A stretch of 50,647 nt of DNA from Lachnospiraceae bacterium (lineage in GTDB: Bacteria; Bacillota; Clostridia; Lachnospirales; Lachnospiraceae), in contig JAGBOC010000026.1 in the NCBI GenBank assembly GCA_017634065.1, positions 1 to 50,647 of the forward strand, given 5' to 3'. Of this stretch, positions 8,801 to 17,918 are shown one piece after another; position 1 is the first letter of the stretch, and every line of letters starts with the position of its first letter. The notes under the pieces were generated by a model. That model had not been told where the DNA came from, ran no database searches, and saw only the letters and a program-made list of their open reading frames with translations. The position numbers and the translations under genes are program-made.

Positions 8801-11800
8801 CAAGTTTTGATACAAGTAATGTAAGAGCAATGTCTTATACATTTGAGAGATCAGCGATTAGAAATATAAATATTAGCACTCTAAATACACATAGTCTTGA
8901 GAACACAGATTTTATGTTTTCAGAGAGTGCATATCTTCAAAGCATTGATTTAAATGGTTTTAGAACTGCGACTGTATCAAGTGCAAAAGGTATGTTTACT
9001 TGTTGCGAGTCACTTGAAAGTATAAACTTTGGAAATGCAACATTTGAAAATACAAGAGATATGTCATATATGTTTAGTTCTTGCCCTAATATAGAGACAC
9101 TTGATTTAAGAAGTTTTAGCACATTAAATGTAACGAGTGTGACAAGTATGTTTAGTGATTGTCCAAGGCTTGAGAAAATAATAGTTAATGAAGATAAGTT
9201 TAAACTTGATGGTGTAAATAGAACAAACCCTGAACTTGTGAATTATGGAATATTTGATGGCTCTACAGCTCTTACAGGACAAAATGGTACTACGATAGCA
9301 AGTCTTGAGGCGAGTGGTGTATCAAGCAGTGATGCAATAGGAATAACATATGCAAGAATTGATAAGGCAGGGGCTCCAGGATTTTTCACAGAAGCACCAG
9401 CAAAAGAGTATACATTACCTACAAATTGGTTTAATGCTACAAGTGCAGGTATATCAAAATCTTTAGTTACAAGAATTACATTATCTTTATACCCTGATGC
9501 AGTACCAGCAGGAACAAGTTGGAACATACCTTCTAGTAATGGTCTTGTCGGATATACTGATGGAGCAGAGATAACTATCTATGGACCAGAAAAAGGTGCC
9601 ATCTATGCACCAGCAGATAGTTCATACTTATTTAGTAGTAGCACATCAGGTGGTGGCTACTTTAATAATGTGCATGAAATAATTGATTTGAATAAATTAG
9701 ATACAAGCAGAGTTACTAATATGAAAGGTATGTTTGAGTCTTGTAACTCCCTTGCATCTGCTAATTTATCTAATTTTGATACAAGTCATGTAGAGAATAT
9801 GAGTTCGTTATTTTCAAATTGCTCATCACTTGCATCTGTAGATATATCAAACTTTAATACAGCAAATGTAACAAACATGACTAAAATGTTTTATGAATGT
9901 ACAATGCTTAATACTATATTAGTTTCTGATTCATTTGTTACTACAAATCTTACTGGAAGTTCAAGTGATCTTCAAATGTTCTCTGGTTGTACTCATTTAG
10001 TAGGTGGCAATGACACTGCATACAATAGTAGTATTGTTAATAAGACATATGCAAAGATAGATGGAAAGAATAATACAGCAGGATACTTTAGTGGCAAAAA
10101 TATGTTGGCTGTGACATTTGACTATGATGGCAAAGGAACAAATCATGTAGAAGTATTTACAAAGGGAAATGCAGTTACTGAACCTACAAGTCCATTAGCC
10201 TTAGGTTATACTTTCTCTCACTGGTATAAAGAAGGAACAAGCGATACAGTTGCATATAATTTTGCTAATGTTTTGCCAGTTGATAATACAAGAAAGATGA
10301 AACTCATAGTTAAATGGGTACCAGTAGAGTATACAATTAATTATGATGCAGGGACTGATGCTACAGTAAGTCCGACATCATTTAATAAAACTTATGGCAC
10401 TGAAATTACAGCTGATTTAGCAGTTCCAACAAAGTTAGGTCATACTTTTGTAAATTGGTATACTGACTCTACATTTGGAACAGTATATGATAAGACAAGA
10501 GATGATATCTATGTAGCAGGAACAAGCACTTATACAATTTATGCGAAGTTTACTGTCAATGAATATACAGTTAATTATAATTTAGGTGGAGTGGGAGCGA
10601 CTGCGCCAACAAGTGTTATAACAAAGAAGTTTGATGAGCCACTTGCGACAGGGGTTCTTAAAAATCCAACTAATATTCCTACTGGATATGCATTTGCAGG
10701 TTGGTATAAAGAATCTACATATGCTACACCTTGGATAGGAGATGATGATTTAACAGATGGGACTGATGCTCAAACTATCTATGCAAGATGGAAGGCAACT
10801 ATCACTTATAGTGCAAATGGACATGGGACAGCACCAGAAGCAGTGGCAGCTTTCTTAAATGATTCTATCACACTTCCAAGTTTGACAAATGTTACTGGCT
10901 ATACATTTGACACAACTGATAGCTGGTATGATGATTCTGATATAACTACCGCAACTCGCATTGGTAAAGCAGGAGATAGTTATACTGTCGTAGCACCAAA
11001 GACACTTTATGCAAAGTGGAAAGCACATATGTATACAGTTGACTATGTATTAGGAACTGAAGCAAGTAGTGCAGGTGCAGCGGCACCAACTTCAACTATC
11101 ACAAAAACTTTTGATAAAGATCTTACTGCTGGAGAACTTGCAAATCCATCTGTGATACCATCAGGATATGAGTTCATGGGTTGGTATAAGGAGTCTACAC
11201 TTGAGCATGAGTGGACAGGTGATGAGGATTTGACATCAGATGATGGTGTGACTGTCTACATATATGCAAAGTGGAAGAGAGCAGTAGTATTTAGCGTTTT
11301 ATATAATGGAAATGACATACATGCAAGTGTCCCAGCATCTAAAGAAATCACAGGACCTACAGATATAACACTTCCAAGCACAACAGCTACTGGATATGTT
11401 TTTGGTGGTTGGTATAGAAGTGATAGTGATTTTTCAGATACAAATAGAGCAGGAGGAGTGAGCGATACTGTAAATGTCGCAGTGCCTACGACATTCTATG
11501 CGAAGTGGACACCAATAACATATAAGATCTACTATAAAAATATAGATGATTCATCAATTACTGATGGTGAGTATGTAGATAAAACTTATGATGTAACTGT
11601 CACACTCAATACAACTCCTACAAAGACTGGATATGATTTTGATGGTTGGTATAAAGATAATACTACATTTAGTGACCCTTATGATGGGACATCTGACTTA
11701 AGTACAAGTAATGGTGTGGATAAAGATATATATGCAAAGTGGAATCCACATAAGTACAATATAAATTATGAATTGTCAGGTCATGCTACAAGTATGACTG

Positions 11801-14433
11801 CAAAAGAAAAGACATATGACGTTCCATATACTGTGCCAACTCCAACAGGTATAGTAGCAGGATATAAGTTTGATGGTTGGTTTAAGGAAGCTACATACAC
11901 GACACCATATACAGGAGATGATTTGACAGATGGAACTGATGCACAAACTATCTATGCAAGATGGAAGGCTACAGTGACTTATGATGCAAATGGTCACGGT
12001 ACAAATCCTTCTTCTGTTGATGTAGTTCTTGGCGAGAGAACAAATCTCCCAAGTATAGCAAATGTCACTGGATATACATTTGATTTAGTTAATAGCTGGT
12101 ATGATGGTTCAGATATAGTTGCAGCGACACTCATCGGTTCAGCTGGAGCAGAATATACAGTAAGTGAACCAAAGAAACTTTATGCAAAGTGGAATGAAAA
12201 TGAGCACACAATAACTTATAATAGAGATGGTGGTGACTGGGCTAGTACTTATGACCCTGTGACAGAAGGTGTAACTAATAGAAAGTATACAGCTGAAAAA
12301 ATACTCCCAACAGCAATCAATATAACAAAGACAGGTTATACTTTCCTTGGTTGGTATAAAGATGGTGATACTACTAAAACTGTGATTACAAAGATTAATG
12401 CAAATACTGATGCGGATGTAACAGTAGTAGCTAAATGGTTAGAGAATACATACAACATAATACTTAATAGAAATGGTGGAAGCTTTGTGACAGGCTATGA
12501 AATACCAAGTACAAGAAAGTATACAGAAGCAAAAACTCTTCCAACAAATGATAATATAAAGAACACTGGATATAGATTAGAGGGTTGGCACGAGCAGGAG
12601 AACTTTTCAGATACAGCAGTAACGGATGTTCTTGCCAATACAGCAAGTCACAAGACCTTCTATGCTAAATGGGTTCCAGAGAATTACACTGTCACATTAC
12701 ATACAGATGGTGGAACAATCAATTCAGGAGATGTGACAGGATATACATATGGCACTGGAGCAACTCTTCCTACAAATGTGACGAAAGCAAATTCAGTGTT
12801 TAAAGGTTGGTGGACTCTTGATGGGACAAATGGTAACTGGGGAGTGCAAGTTACAGAGATAAGTACAACTGACACGGAAAATAAAGAGTATTATGCAAGA
12901 TGGGCAGAGTCCTTTACAGTTAGCTTTAACTTGACTACAGGTACAGCTCCAGCAGAATCAGAAATCACACATAAGCCAGATGCTCAAAATGTAGAAAGTG
13001 GAAGTCCTGCAGTAAAACCTACTGTAAATCCACAAGCAAGTAATTTTGAGTTTGTAGGTTGGTATGATTCTACTCTCACAACAGAGTATAATTTCACAAC
13101 ACCAATAACTGCAAATACAACAATCTATGCAAAATGGAATAATGTGTCAACATGCGAAGTACTATTTAATTTAGTAAGTGGCACGATTCATCCATCTGCT
13201 ACTTCTGATATAACAAACGTTCCAGAAAAACAATATGTAGTGGTTGGAGGAACTATAACACCACCAGCTGTGCCTACTGCTACTGGTTATAAGTTTGTAG
13301 GCTGGTATACAGATGAAACATTTGAAACACCTTGGAACTTTGATACTGATGTAGTAAATACAGCAAAGTTCCTCTTTGGTAAATGGGAGTTTCAAAAATA
13401 TACTATCACATATATAAGAAATGATGGTGAGTGGGTGACAGGCTTTGACCCAACTGTTGAGAGATTGTATGGAACGGCCGTTACACTTCCAACAAATGCA
13501 GATATAAGTAAGTACGGATATACACTTGCTGGTTGGTTTGAGAATAGTGACTTCACTGGTCCTATAAATGAGATAGCAGGAGATTTTGCAGATAATAAAA
13601 AAGTGTATGCAAGTTGGACTAGACTTGATACAACAAAGATAATCACATTCTATGATAACTATAGTGGTGCCACAGCTGAACAAGCTTTTACTCTTGGTGA
13701 TGACACTGCGATTAGGACAGATGTATTTACAAGGTCAGGATATACATTCATAAGATGGAAAGATATATCTGGAAATGTATATCTAAATACAAATCAATTA
13801 ACTGGTGACATAGCCCTTTTCGCAGAGTGGCAACAGAACCCAACTCCAGCGCCAACACCTACTCCAAGTCGTAGAAATAATAATAGCAGAAGTTCTGGAA
13901 ATAGTAGTGGTAGAAGTGTAGGTGGTCCGATACCACAAAATCAGTTGCAACAACCAGTGCAGATGCAGACAGGAGCTACACAAGCGCCACAGAAAGCAGT
14001 TCCAACATATAAAAATGATCAAATAGTAGTTAATGGACTTACTACCCAGTGGCAATATGACCCAGTAAATAATAGTTGGAAACTATCAGCCCTTGATTTG
14101 ATGGGAGCTCCAACAGTTGCAGCAAATGGATTTTATATCTTAAATCAAACTACAGTGGTTATGGAAAATAATAACTTGGTTCCAAAGACAGTGCAAGAAA
14201 CATATTATTTTGACGAGACTGGAAATATGGTGACAGGATGGGTAAAGACAGGAGATAATAAATGGTATTTCTTTAATAATGAAAAGACTCTTGATGAAGG
14301 AAAACTTTGCATTGGCTGGAAGCAAATAGATGGTGCCTGGTATTTCTTCAGTAGTAATGATGGAAGTATGATGACAAATACTACGACATCAGACGGCTAT
14401 AGAGTCGGAGCAGATGGTAGGTGGGTGCAATAG
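5812..14433 (+). CDS. Giant secreted papain-like protease with BspA-like, InlB-type and cell-wall-binding repeats
   Basis: This is a 2,873-residue exported protein; AGGAGG 5802-5807 precedes ATG 5812. Order of parts: signal peptide (1-28); Ser/Thr/Glu-rich acidic linker (30-200); C1A papain-like peptidase (about 240-590) with Gln271, Cys277 (NPYGICWAFS), His482 (SNHAIMIIGWDDD) and Asn539 (CRNSWD), so all catalytic residues are present; a lectin-like domain (about 600-765) often seen after such proteases; one InlB-type repeat (about 770-840); and two BspA-type DUF285 blocks (about 950-1190 and 1280-1400, with repeated LSNFDTSxVxNMxxMF). Then follow about sixteen InlB/Flg_new repeats (1435-2675) of the form GYxFxGWYxxxxxxxxY, a Pro/Ser/Asn-rich linker (2676-2710), and C-terminal choline/glucan-binding-like repeats (GWVKTGDNKWYFF, GWKQIDGAWYFF; about 2808-2873). 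There is no LPXTG, so wall attachment is probably through the C-terminal repeats. Likely roles are adhesion and host-protein cleavage. Confidence 0.9.
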   Translation: MKMVKRIIAIVLMVSMMFSTRGIMLFADSIDDYAETSIITSSSEEAEVVTKETVTEEAVAEETSNTLDESSSFDEKTILSDDGSEEYEEETSDTSETTTIQSIVETVSSSDESETTDVVTENVKTQEEVSETIETEISDTSDEIVISSDSEIIEDEEIVKEDIAMTSEILNIENDDEELLNIATDSEVKKDILFGETDNVASESEVPKVYRYKEINDEHLTYIDDNYVAPEVDETIDSGLYTTSPLPTRYDAREYTNATTGLNYVPPIRCQNPYGICWAFSTIGMIETSIRKKGLVDNESSSNLSELALAYFGYHLKDTTNSSDYDNLGGIAGNDYHAINISHYSNPAKAVWYDCGGNQINSTKMMSAYLGAVIEDSITEFSNDGTKTPAMISAETSGLPSDYAYKKNAFVTNNIRYINKNNKNAIKQAIMDNGSVGFAYFSEPSVKDSEGYWADSPAFHWEGSGADKKSYYFSNARTDSNHAIMIIGWDDDIDAKKFYYGGAQPTHDASYTYYKAPTDAEWTSATRKATHNGAWLCRNSWDTDPPYLADGYFYISYDETSLSDTFYSIDAIKADTYKYNYHYDSTGASDCVAPYADETQYANIFKVSGTEDQVLEAVNVGVNSTNATYDIKIYTKATAMSNPSDGTLASTKRCSNELAGFYTFELDTKVSLAKDTYFSIVIEPVSCDGDTLFVFMDYLDDGHAGYYYTYNEAELGQSYFKHKDDTADYWCDINVNNPAYAGAFYSIRTIDGKLYGNNWRIKALTNPATGITFNANGGVGSMAFQKISTGTATPISKCTFKKDGYRFSHWVDNLGNEYEDEADITLTGSVTLTAEWEENIYNFNGQWYNNTASGMEAKDVTSIKILMYPDTLPADLDASYEAVNSAGGISPRGKGLTIARKGTEVYIYAPDKTASGKIQVNALPYGLFAGGTEDTDWDHGIFAKCEKIEGLDLLDMSTATTMHRMFAGFGRDLICDTSVLPMFVLSSSPKAVEIDLSSFDTSNVRAMSYTFERSAIRNINISTLNTHSLENTDFMFSESAYLQSIDLNGFRTATVSSAKGMFTCCESLESINFGNATFENTRDMSYMFSSCPNIETLDLRSFSTLNVTSVTSMFSDCPRLEKIIVNEDKFKLDGVNRTNPELVNYGIFDGSTALTGQNGTTIASLEASGVSSSDAIGITYARIDKAGAPGFFTEAPAKEYTLPTNWFNATSAGISKSLVTRITLSLYPDAVPAGTSWNIPSSNGLVGYTDGAEITIYGPEKGAIYAPADSSYLFSSSTSGGGYFNNVHEIIDLNKLDTSRVTNMKGMFESCNSLASANLSNFDTSHVENMSSLFSNCSSLASVDISNFNTANVTNMTKMFYECTMLNTILVSDSFVTTNLTGSSSDLQMFSGCTHLVGGNDTAYNSSIVNKTYAKIDGKNNTAGYFSGKNMLAVTFDYDGKGTNHVEVFTKGNAVTEPTSPLALGYTFSHWYKEGTSDTVAYNFANVLPVDNTRKMKLIVKWVPVEYTINYDAGTDATVSPTSFNKTYGTEITADLAVPTKLGHTFVNWYTDSTFGTVYDKTRDDIYVAGTSTYTIYAKFTVNEYTVNYNLGGVGATAPTSVITKKFDEPLATGVLKNPTNIPTGYAFAGWYKESTYATPWIGDDDLTDGTDAQTIYARWKATITYSANGHGTAPEAVAAFLNDSITLPSLTNVTGYTFDTTDSWYDDSDITTATRIGKAGDSYTVVAPKTLYAKWKAHMYTVDYVLGTEASSAGAAAPTSTITKTFDKDLTAGELANPSVIPSGYEFMGWYKESTLEHEWTGDEDLTSDDGVTVYIYAKWKRAVVFSVLYNGNDIHASVPASKEITGPTDITLPSTTATGYVFGGWYRSDSDFSDTNRAGGVSDTVNVAVPTTFYAKWTPITYKIYYKNIDDSSITDGEYVDKTYDVTVTLNTTPTKTGYDFDGWYKDNTTFSDPYDGTSDLSTSNGVDKDIYAKWNPHKYNINYELSGHATSMTAKEKTYDVPYTVPTPTGIVAGYKFDGWFKEATYTTPYTGDDLTDGTDAQTIYARWKATVTYDANGHGTNPSSVDVVLGERTNLPSIANVTGYTFDLVNSWYDGSDIVAATLIGSAGAEYTVSEPKKLYAKWNENEHTITYNRDGGDWASTYDPVTEGVTNRKYTAEKILPTAINITKTGYTFLGWYKDGDTTKTVITKINANTDADVTVVAKWLENTYNIILNRNGGSFVTGYEIPSTRKYTEAKTLPTNDNIKNTGYRLEGWHEQENFSDTAVTDVLANTASHKTFYAKWVPENYTVTLHTDGGTINSGDVTGYTYGTGATLPTNVTKANSVFKGWWTLDGTNGNWGVQVTEISTTDTENKEYYARWAESFTVSFNLTTGTAPAESEITHKPDAQNVESGSPAVKPTVNPQASNFEFVGWYDSTLTTEYNFTTPITANTTIYAKWNNVSTCEVLFNLVSGTIHPSATSDITNVPEKQYVVVGGTITPPAVPTATGYKFVGWYTDETFETPWNFDTDVVNTAKFLFGKWEFQKYTITYIRNDGEWVTGFDPTVERLYGTAVTLPTNADISKYGYTLAGWFENSDFTGPINEIAGDFADNKKVYASWTRLDTTKIITFYDNYSGATAEQAFTLGDDTAIRTDVFTRSGYTFIRWKDISGNVYLNTNQLTGDIALFAEWQQNPTPAPTPTPSRRNNNSRSSGNSSGRSVGGPIPQNQLQQPVQMQTGATQAPQKAVPTYKNDQIVVNGLTTQWQYDPVNNSWKLSALDLMGAPTVAANGFYILNQTTVVMENNNLVPKTVQETYYFDETGNMVTGWVKTGDNKWYFFNNEKTLDEGKLCIGWKQIDGAWYFFSSNDGSMMTNTTTSDGYRVGADGRWVQ

Positions 14434-14444
14434 GAGGTATAAAA

Positions 14445-16343
14445 GTGAAAAGAATTAGTAGTTTATTGGTGTGCATCTTACTTATAATAATGTTGTTTTC
14501 ATGTAGTGCTGAAAAAGATGATATCAATGTAAGAGAAAATGAAAGTACAAGCGCATATTTAGAAACAGAAAGTGTCATTGATATATCAAGTTTAACATCA
14601 AAAGTTGTAAATAAAACAATAGACCCAGAGATTTATCTTAATTACAAGAAGGGCATTGAAGAGAAAGTGTATAAATGGATAAAGAGTGATGACGGAAAGT
14701 ATTATACATTTGTCTACATTGATGAGAGTGGAAATCCTGTAAAGTCACAAGAAGCAAGCATTAATGTTGGTGCTAATAATGCTGAAAGAATTGATAATAA
14801 AAAAAGTCCAATAGGTGAAATACCAAAAGGTGATAATGTTAAAATGTCGGAAGGTATTCCTGGTGGACTGATGATGATGAAAAATACTGAAGTTATGAGA
14901 GGAGTGTATATTAATGCAAATATAACAAATCTTGAAAATCAAACTATGCTTATATATGCTCCTTCAGAATATTTTAATACTGATGAAAATGGAAATGTCG
15001 AAAGCATCAATTATGATAATGTTAAAAATGGTTATACAGCAAAAACTGCTCCAATTATTTTCTTAAATGAATGTGGTGGATGGCGATCAAGTAGCCCAAG
15101 GTCTTGCGAGACTTCGTATATTGATGAAGGATTTGTCTATGTCACCTGTGGTGCAAGAAGTAGAGATGCCATGAGTAGTGATGGAAGTATCCACACTGGA
15201 AAAGCACCTATGCAGATGGCTGATTTAAAATCCGGTGTTGTAGAACTTCGTGCAAACGATGAAGTGATACCAGGAGATAAGAATAAAATCATCTCTATTG
15301 GTACATCTGGTGGTGGGCAGATGAGTTCAATCCTCGGTGCAAGTGGCGATATGAAAGAGTATTATCCTTATATGTATGAGGCAGGAACTCTTGGAGTAAC
15401 AAAAAATGCAGATGGAACTTATGAGAGTGCATATAAAGATAATATTTTTGCAGCACAAAACTATTGTCCGATAGCAGATATAGAAAATGCAGACCTTGCA
15501 TATGCTTGGTGGTGGGTTGACCTTGTAGATGATGGTGGCATATATAATGATAGCATTACTTTATTTGAGAAAAGACTTCAAGAGTTGGAAGCAGAAGAAT
15601 ATATAAAATATTTGAATTCACTCAATTTGAAGGATGAAAATGGGACAAGTTTAACTTTGACAGGTTTAAGAAGTGGCACATATTATGATGAGATATTACG
15701 TAATATCTCAGATGCATTAAATGCATTAGTCCTTGCTGGAGAAATAAATGTTGAAGATACTTATGAAGATTATAATTCTTGGCTTACAAAAAATAAAGAT
15801 GGTGAATATAGTGTTACGGATTTACGAGGATTTATGATTGGAACGGGACTAGCGAAGAATAGAAATAAAGCAATTCCGGGGTTTGATTCAAAAGATAAAT
15901 CGGCAGAGAATAATGCATTTGGAAGAGCAGAGGTTGATACAGTTCATTTTTCAAAATCAGTTGCAGCTATTCTCAAAAATAATTATGAGGAATTATCAAA
16001 ACTTGAGGGTTTTGACAAAGAGCAAGTAGATGCATACATAGAAGATACACTTGATGGTGTAGATGCAAGTTTCATAAGTAATCAGACAGCTCTATTAAAT
16101 GCGACCCATATATTGCTTGGAACAGATGGATTAAATGCAGTTAATCCAGTGAAGTATTATAGAAATAGAAGCGGCACAGCAGATCAACATACATCATTTG
16201 GTATAGGTTTTAATATTTTGACTGCAGCCGCTATGAGAGGAATAAATGTTGATTATTCATTAGTATGGAATATGACACATGGAAATAATGAGGGGACGTC
16301 TACAGGAACATTTATTGATTGGGTGAATAGAATATCAAAATAA
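14445..16343 (+). CDS. Tannase/feruloyl-esterase-like alpha/beta-hydrolase lipoprotein
   Basis: The 632-residue lipoprotein starts at GTG 14445, preceded at 7 nt by AGGAGG (14432-14437), which overlaps the stop of the giant protease gene. A GTG at 14421 is open in frame but lies upstream of that ribosome site. The signal peptide ends LLIIMLFSC, with the lipidated Cys at residue 20. The hydrolase core shows IIFLNECGGWRSSS, the nucleophile elbow GTSGGGQ, KAPMQMADLKSGV, and a His-bearing end (WNMTHGNNEG, TGTFIDW). These match bacterial tannase/feruloyl-esterase-type alpha/beta-hydrolases. It probably removes gallate or hydroxycinnamate esters from plant polyphenols at the cell surface, but the substrate is inference. 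Tight coupling to the protease gene suggests joint expression. Confidence 0.72.
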   Translation: MKRISSLLVCILLIIMLFSCSAEKDDINVRENESTSAYLETESVIDISSLTSKVVNKTIDPEIYLNYKKGIEEKVYKWIKSDDGKYYTFVYIDESGNPVKSQEASINVGANNAERIDNKKSPIGEIPKGDNVKMSEGIPGGLMMMKNTEVMRGVYINANITNLENQTMLIYAPSEYFNTDENGNVESINYDNVKNGYTAKTAPIIFLNECGGWRSSSPRSCETSYIDEGFVYVTCGARSRDAMSSDGSIHTGKAPMQMADLKSGVVELRANDEVIPGDKNKIISIGTSGGGQMSSILGASGDMKEYYPYMYEAGTLGVTKNADGTYESAYKDNIFAAQNYCPIADIENADLAYAWWWVDLVDDGGIYNDSITLFEKRLQELEAEEYIKYLNSLNLKDENGTSLTLTGLRSGTYYDEILRNISDALNALVLAGEINVEDTYEDYNSWLTKNKDGEYSVTDLRGFMIGTGLAKNRNKAIPGFDSKDKSAENNAFGRAEVDTVHFSKSVAAILKNNYEELSKLEGFDKEQVDAYIEDTLDGVDASFISNQTALLNATHILLGTDGLNAVNPVKYYRNRSGTADQHTSFGIGFNILTAAAMRGINVDYSLVWNMTHGNNEGTSTGTFIDWVNRISK

Positions 16344-16365
16344 AGTGTAATAGATATTCTTTTAT

Positions 16366-16400
16366 AATTAAGCCAGTGTATGAAACACTGGCTTTTTTAA
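16366..16400. terminator. Bidirectional terminator between convergent genes
   Basis: AAGCCAGTGT 16370-16379 pairs with ACACTGGCTT 16385-16394 (10-bp perfect stem, 5-nt loop). T-runs lie on both sides. It serves the esterase gene on plus and malQ on minus. Confidence 0.9.
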
Positions 16401-16422
16401 TTAAATATTTATTATATTGTTT

Positions 16423-17910
16423 CTATGCTCTTCCGGTATTTGTAGTTAGGTCGCGAAGAAAGTTTTTCACATCATCATCAAGTTCATATTGAAGGAGACG
16501 ATAACTCCAGTTCATAGGGCTAAGTGTAGATGGGACATTCATTCTCCCTACACTTCCTGTGCCAAGTAGGTCTTGAAACTGAACAACTGCAAGATTTGAT
16601 TTGCTTTCATATAAAACTTTTAGTGCTTCTTTATAGTAATTAGCTGGGTCAGTCAGATGTAAGTATTCTATAGCATAGTTTCTATCATTTTCATCTATGG
16701 AATAAATCCAACCCATAAAAGTATCATTGTCGTGAGTGCCAAGATATGCAGTGCTATTTTCAGTATATGTGTGTGGAAGATATTCTGTGTTGCTTTTATC
16801 TCTTGAGTCAAAGGCAAATTCAAGAACTTTCATACCAGGGAAGCCTGTCTCTTCCAATAATTCTTTTACAGACTCGGTTAAAAATCCAAGGTCTTCAACT
16901 ATTATATTTACATCACCAAGCACTTCTTTAACTTTTGCAAATAGTTTTTTACCTGGGGCATCAACCCATCTGCCATTAGTTGCATCAGTACTTCCATAAG
17001 GGATAGCATAGTAAGCATCAAATCCTCTAAAGTGGTCGATTCTCAAAACATCATAGAGATTTAATAAGTGTGTAAACTTATTGATGAAATATTCAAAGCC
17101 TTTTTCTTCAAGATATTTGTAGTTATATACAGGATTGCCCCACAACTGACCTTTTGCAGAGTATCCATCTGGTGGGCAACCAGAAACATCAATTGGTTTC
17201 TTTTCGTGGTCAAGTAAGAAGTTATTTGGGTGAGCCCACACTTCTGAACTATCATAAGCACTATAGATAGGAGAGTCACCTATGATTTTAATTCCCTTAT
17301 CATTTGCATACTTTTTTAGATTAAACCACTGTTTGAAAAATAAGTGTTGCACAATTTTGTAGAACTCAATAGTATCTTTATTTTCTTTTGAAAACTTATT
17401 TAATGTATTTGGGTCACAGAGTTTAAACTCATTTGGCCATACATCAAATGAAGCACCATGGAAAAAATCTTTTATCGTAAGAAATAATGCATAGTCATTA
17501 ATAGAAATGCGTGTATTTTCAAGTACTTCGTTATATTCATTTTTATTATGTTTCTTTAGATTATCACAGGCAATTTTTAATATTTTGAATTTATGCTCAA
17601 ATTGTTTTTCGTAATCAACTCTTCTTGGATTCTTATCAGTGATTAAGAAATCATAATCAGATTTTTGCAAAAGCCCATCATCTTTTAGCATATCGAAATC
17701 AATAAAGAAAGGATTACCAGCAAAACTTGATACAGCAGAATAAGGTGAGTTACCAAAACTTGTCTGCATTATGGGAAGCATCTGCCAATAAGTTTGCTTT
17801 GTATCTGCCAAAAAATCGACAAACTCATAAGCTTCTTTCCCAAGAGTTCCTATACCATATTTAGATGGTAGGGAAAAAATTGGCATTAAAACACCACTAC
17901 TTCTTTTCAT
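16423..17910 (-). CDS. malQ: 4-alpha-glucanotransferase (amylomaltase, GH77)
   Basis: The 495-residue cytoplasmic enzyme transfers alpha-1,4-glucan segments between maltodextrins. Family motifs are complete: N-terminal SSGVLMPIFSLPSKYGIGTLG; the WQMLPI and SPYS segments; nucleophile Asp292 in RIDHFRGF; acid/base Glu339 in IIVEDLG; and Asp394 in GTHDND. Length is normal. AGAGG precedes ATG 17910. The gene starts 8 bp after the sulP-like stop, so the two form an operon read from the divergent promoter near 19.2 kb. Confidence 0.95.
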   Translation of the reverse strand: MKRSSGVLMPIFSLPSKYGIGTLGKEAYEFVDFLADTKQTYWQMLPIMQTSFGNSPYSAVSSFAGNPFFIDFDMLKDDGLLQKSDYDFLITDKNPRRVDYEKQFEHKFKILKIACDNLKKHNKNEYNEVLENTRISINDYALFLTIKDFFHGASFDVWPNEFKLCDPNTLNKFSKENKDTIEFYKIVQHLFFKQWFNLKKYANDKGIKIIGDSPIYSAYDSSEVWAHPNNFLLDHEKKPIDVSGCPPDGYSAKGQLWGNPVYNYKYLEEKGFEYFINKFTHLLNLYDVLRIDHFRGFDAYYAIPYGSTDATNGRWVDAPGKKLFAKVKEVLGDVNIIVEDLGFLTESVKELLEETGFPGMKVLEFAFDSRDKSNTEYLPHTYTENSTAYLGTHDNDTFMGWIYSIDENDRNYAIEYLHLTDPANYYKEALKVLYESKSNLAVVQFQDLLGTGSVGRMNVPSTLSPMNWSYRLLQYELDDDVKNFLRDLTTNTGRA

Positions 17911-17918
17911 AAAAACCT

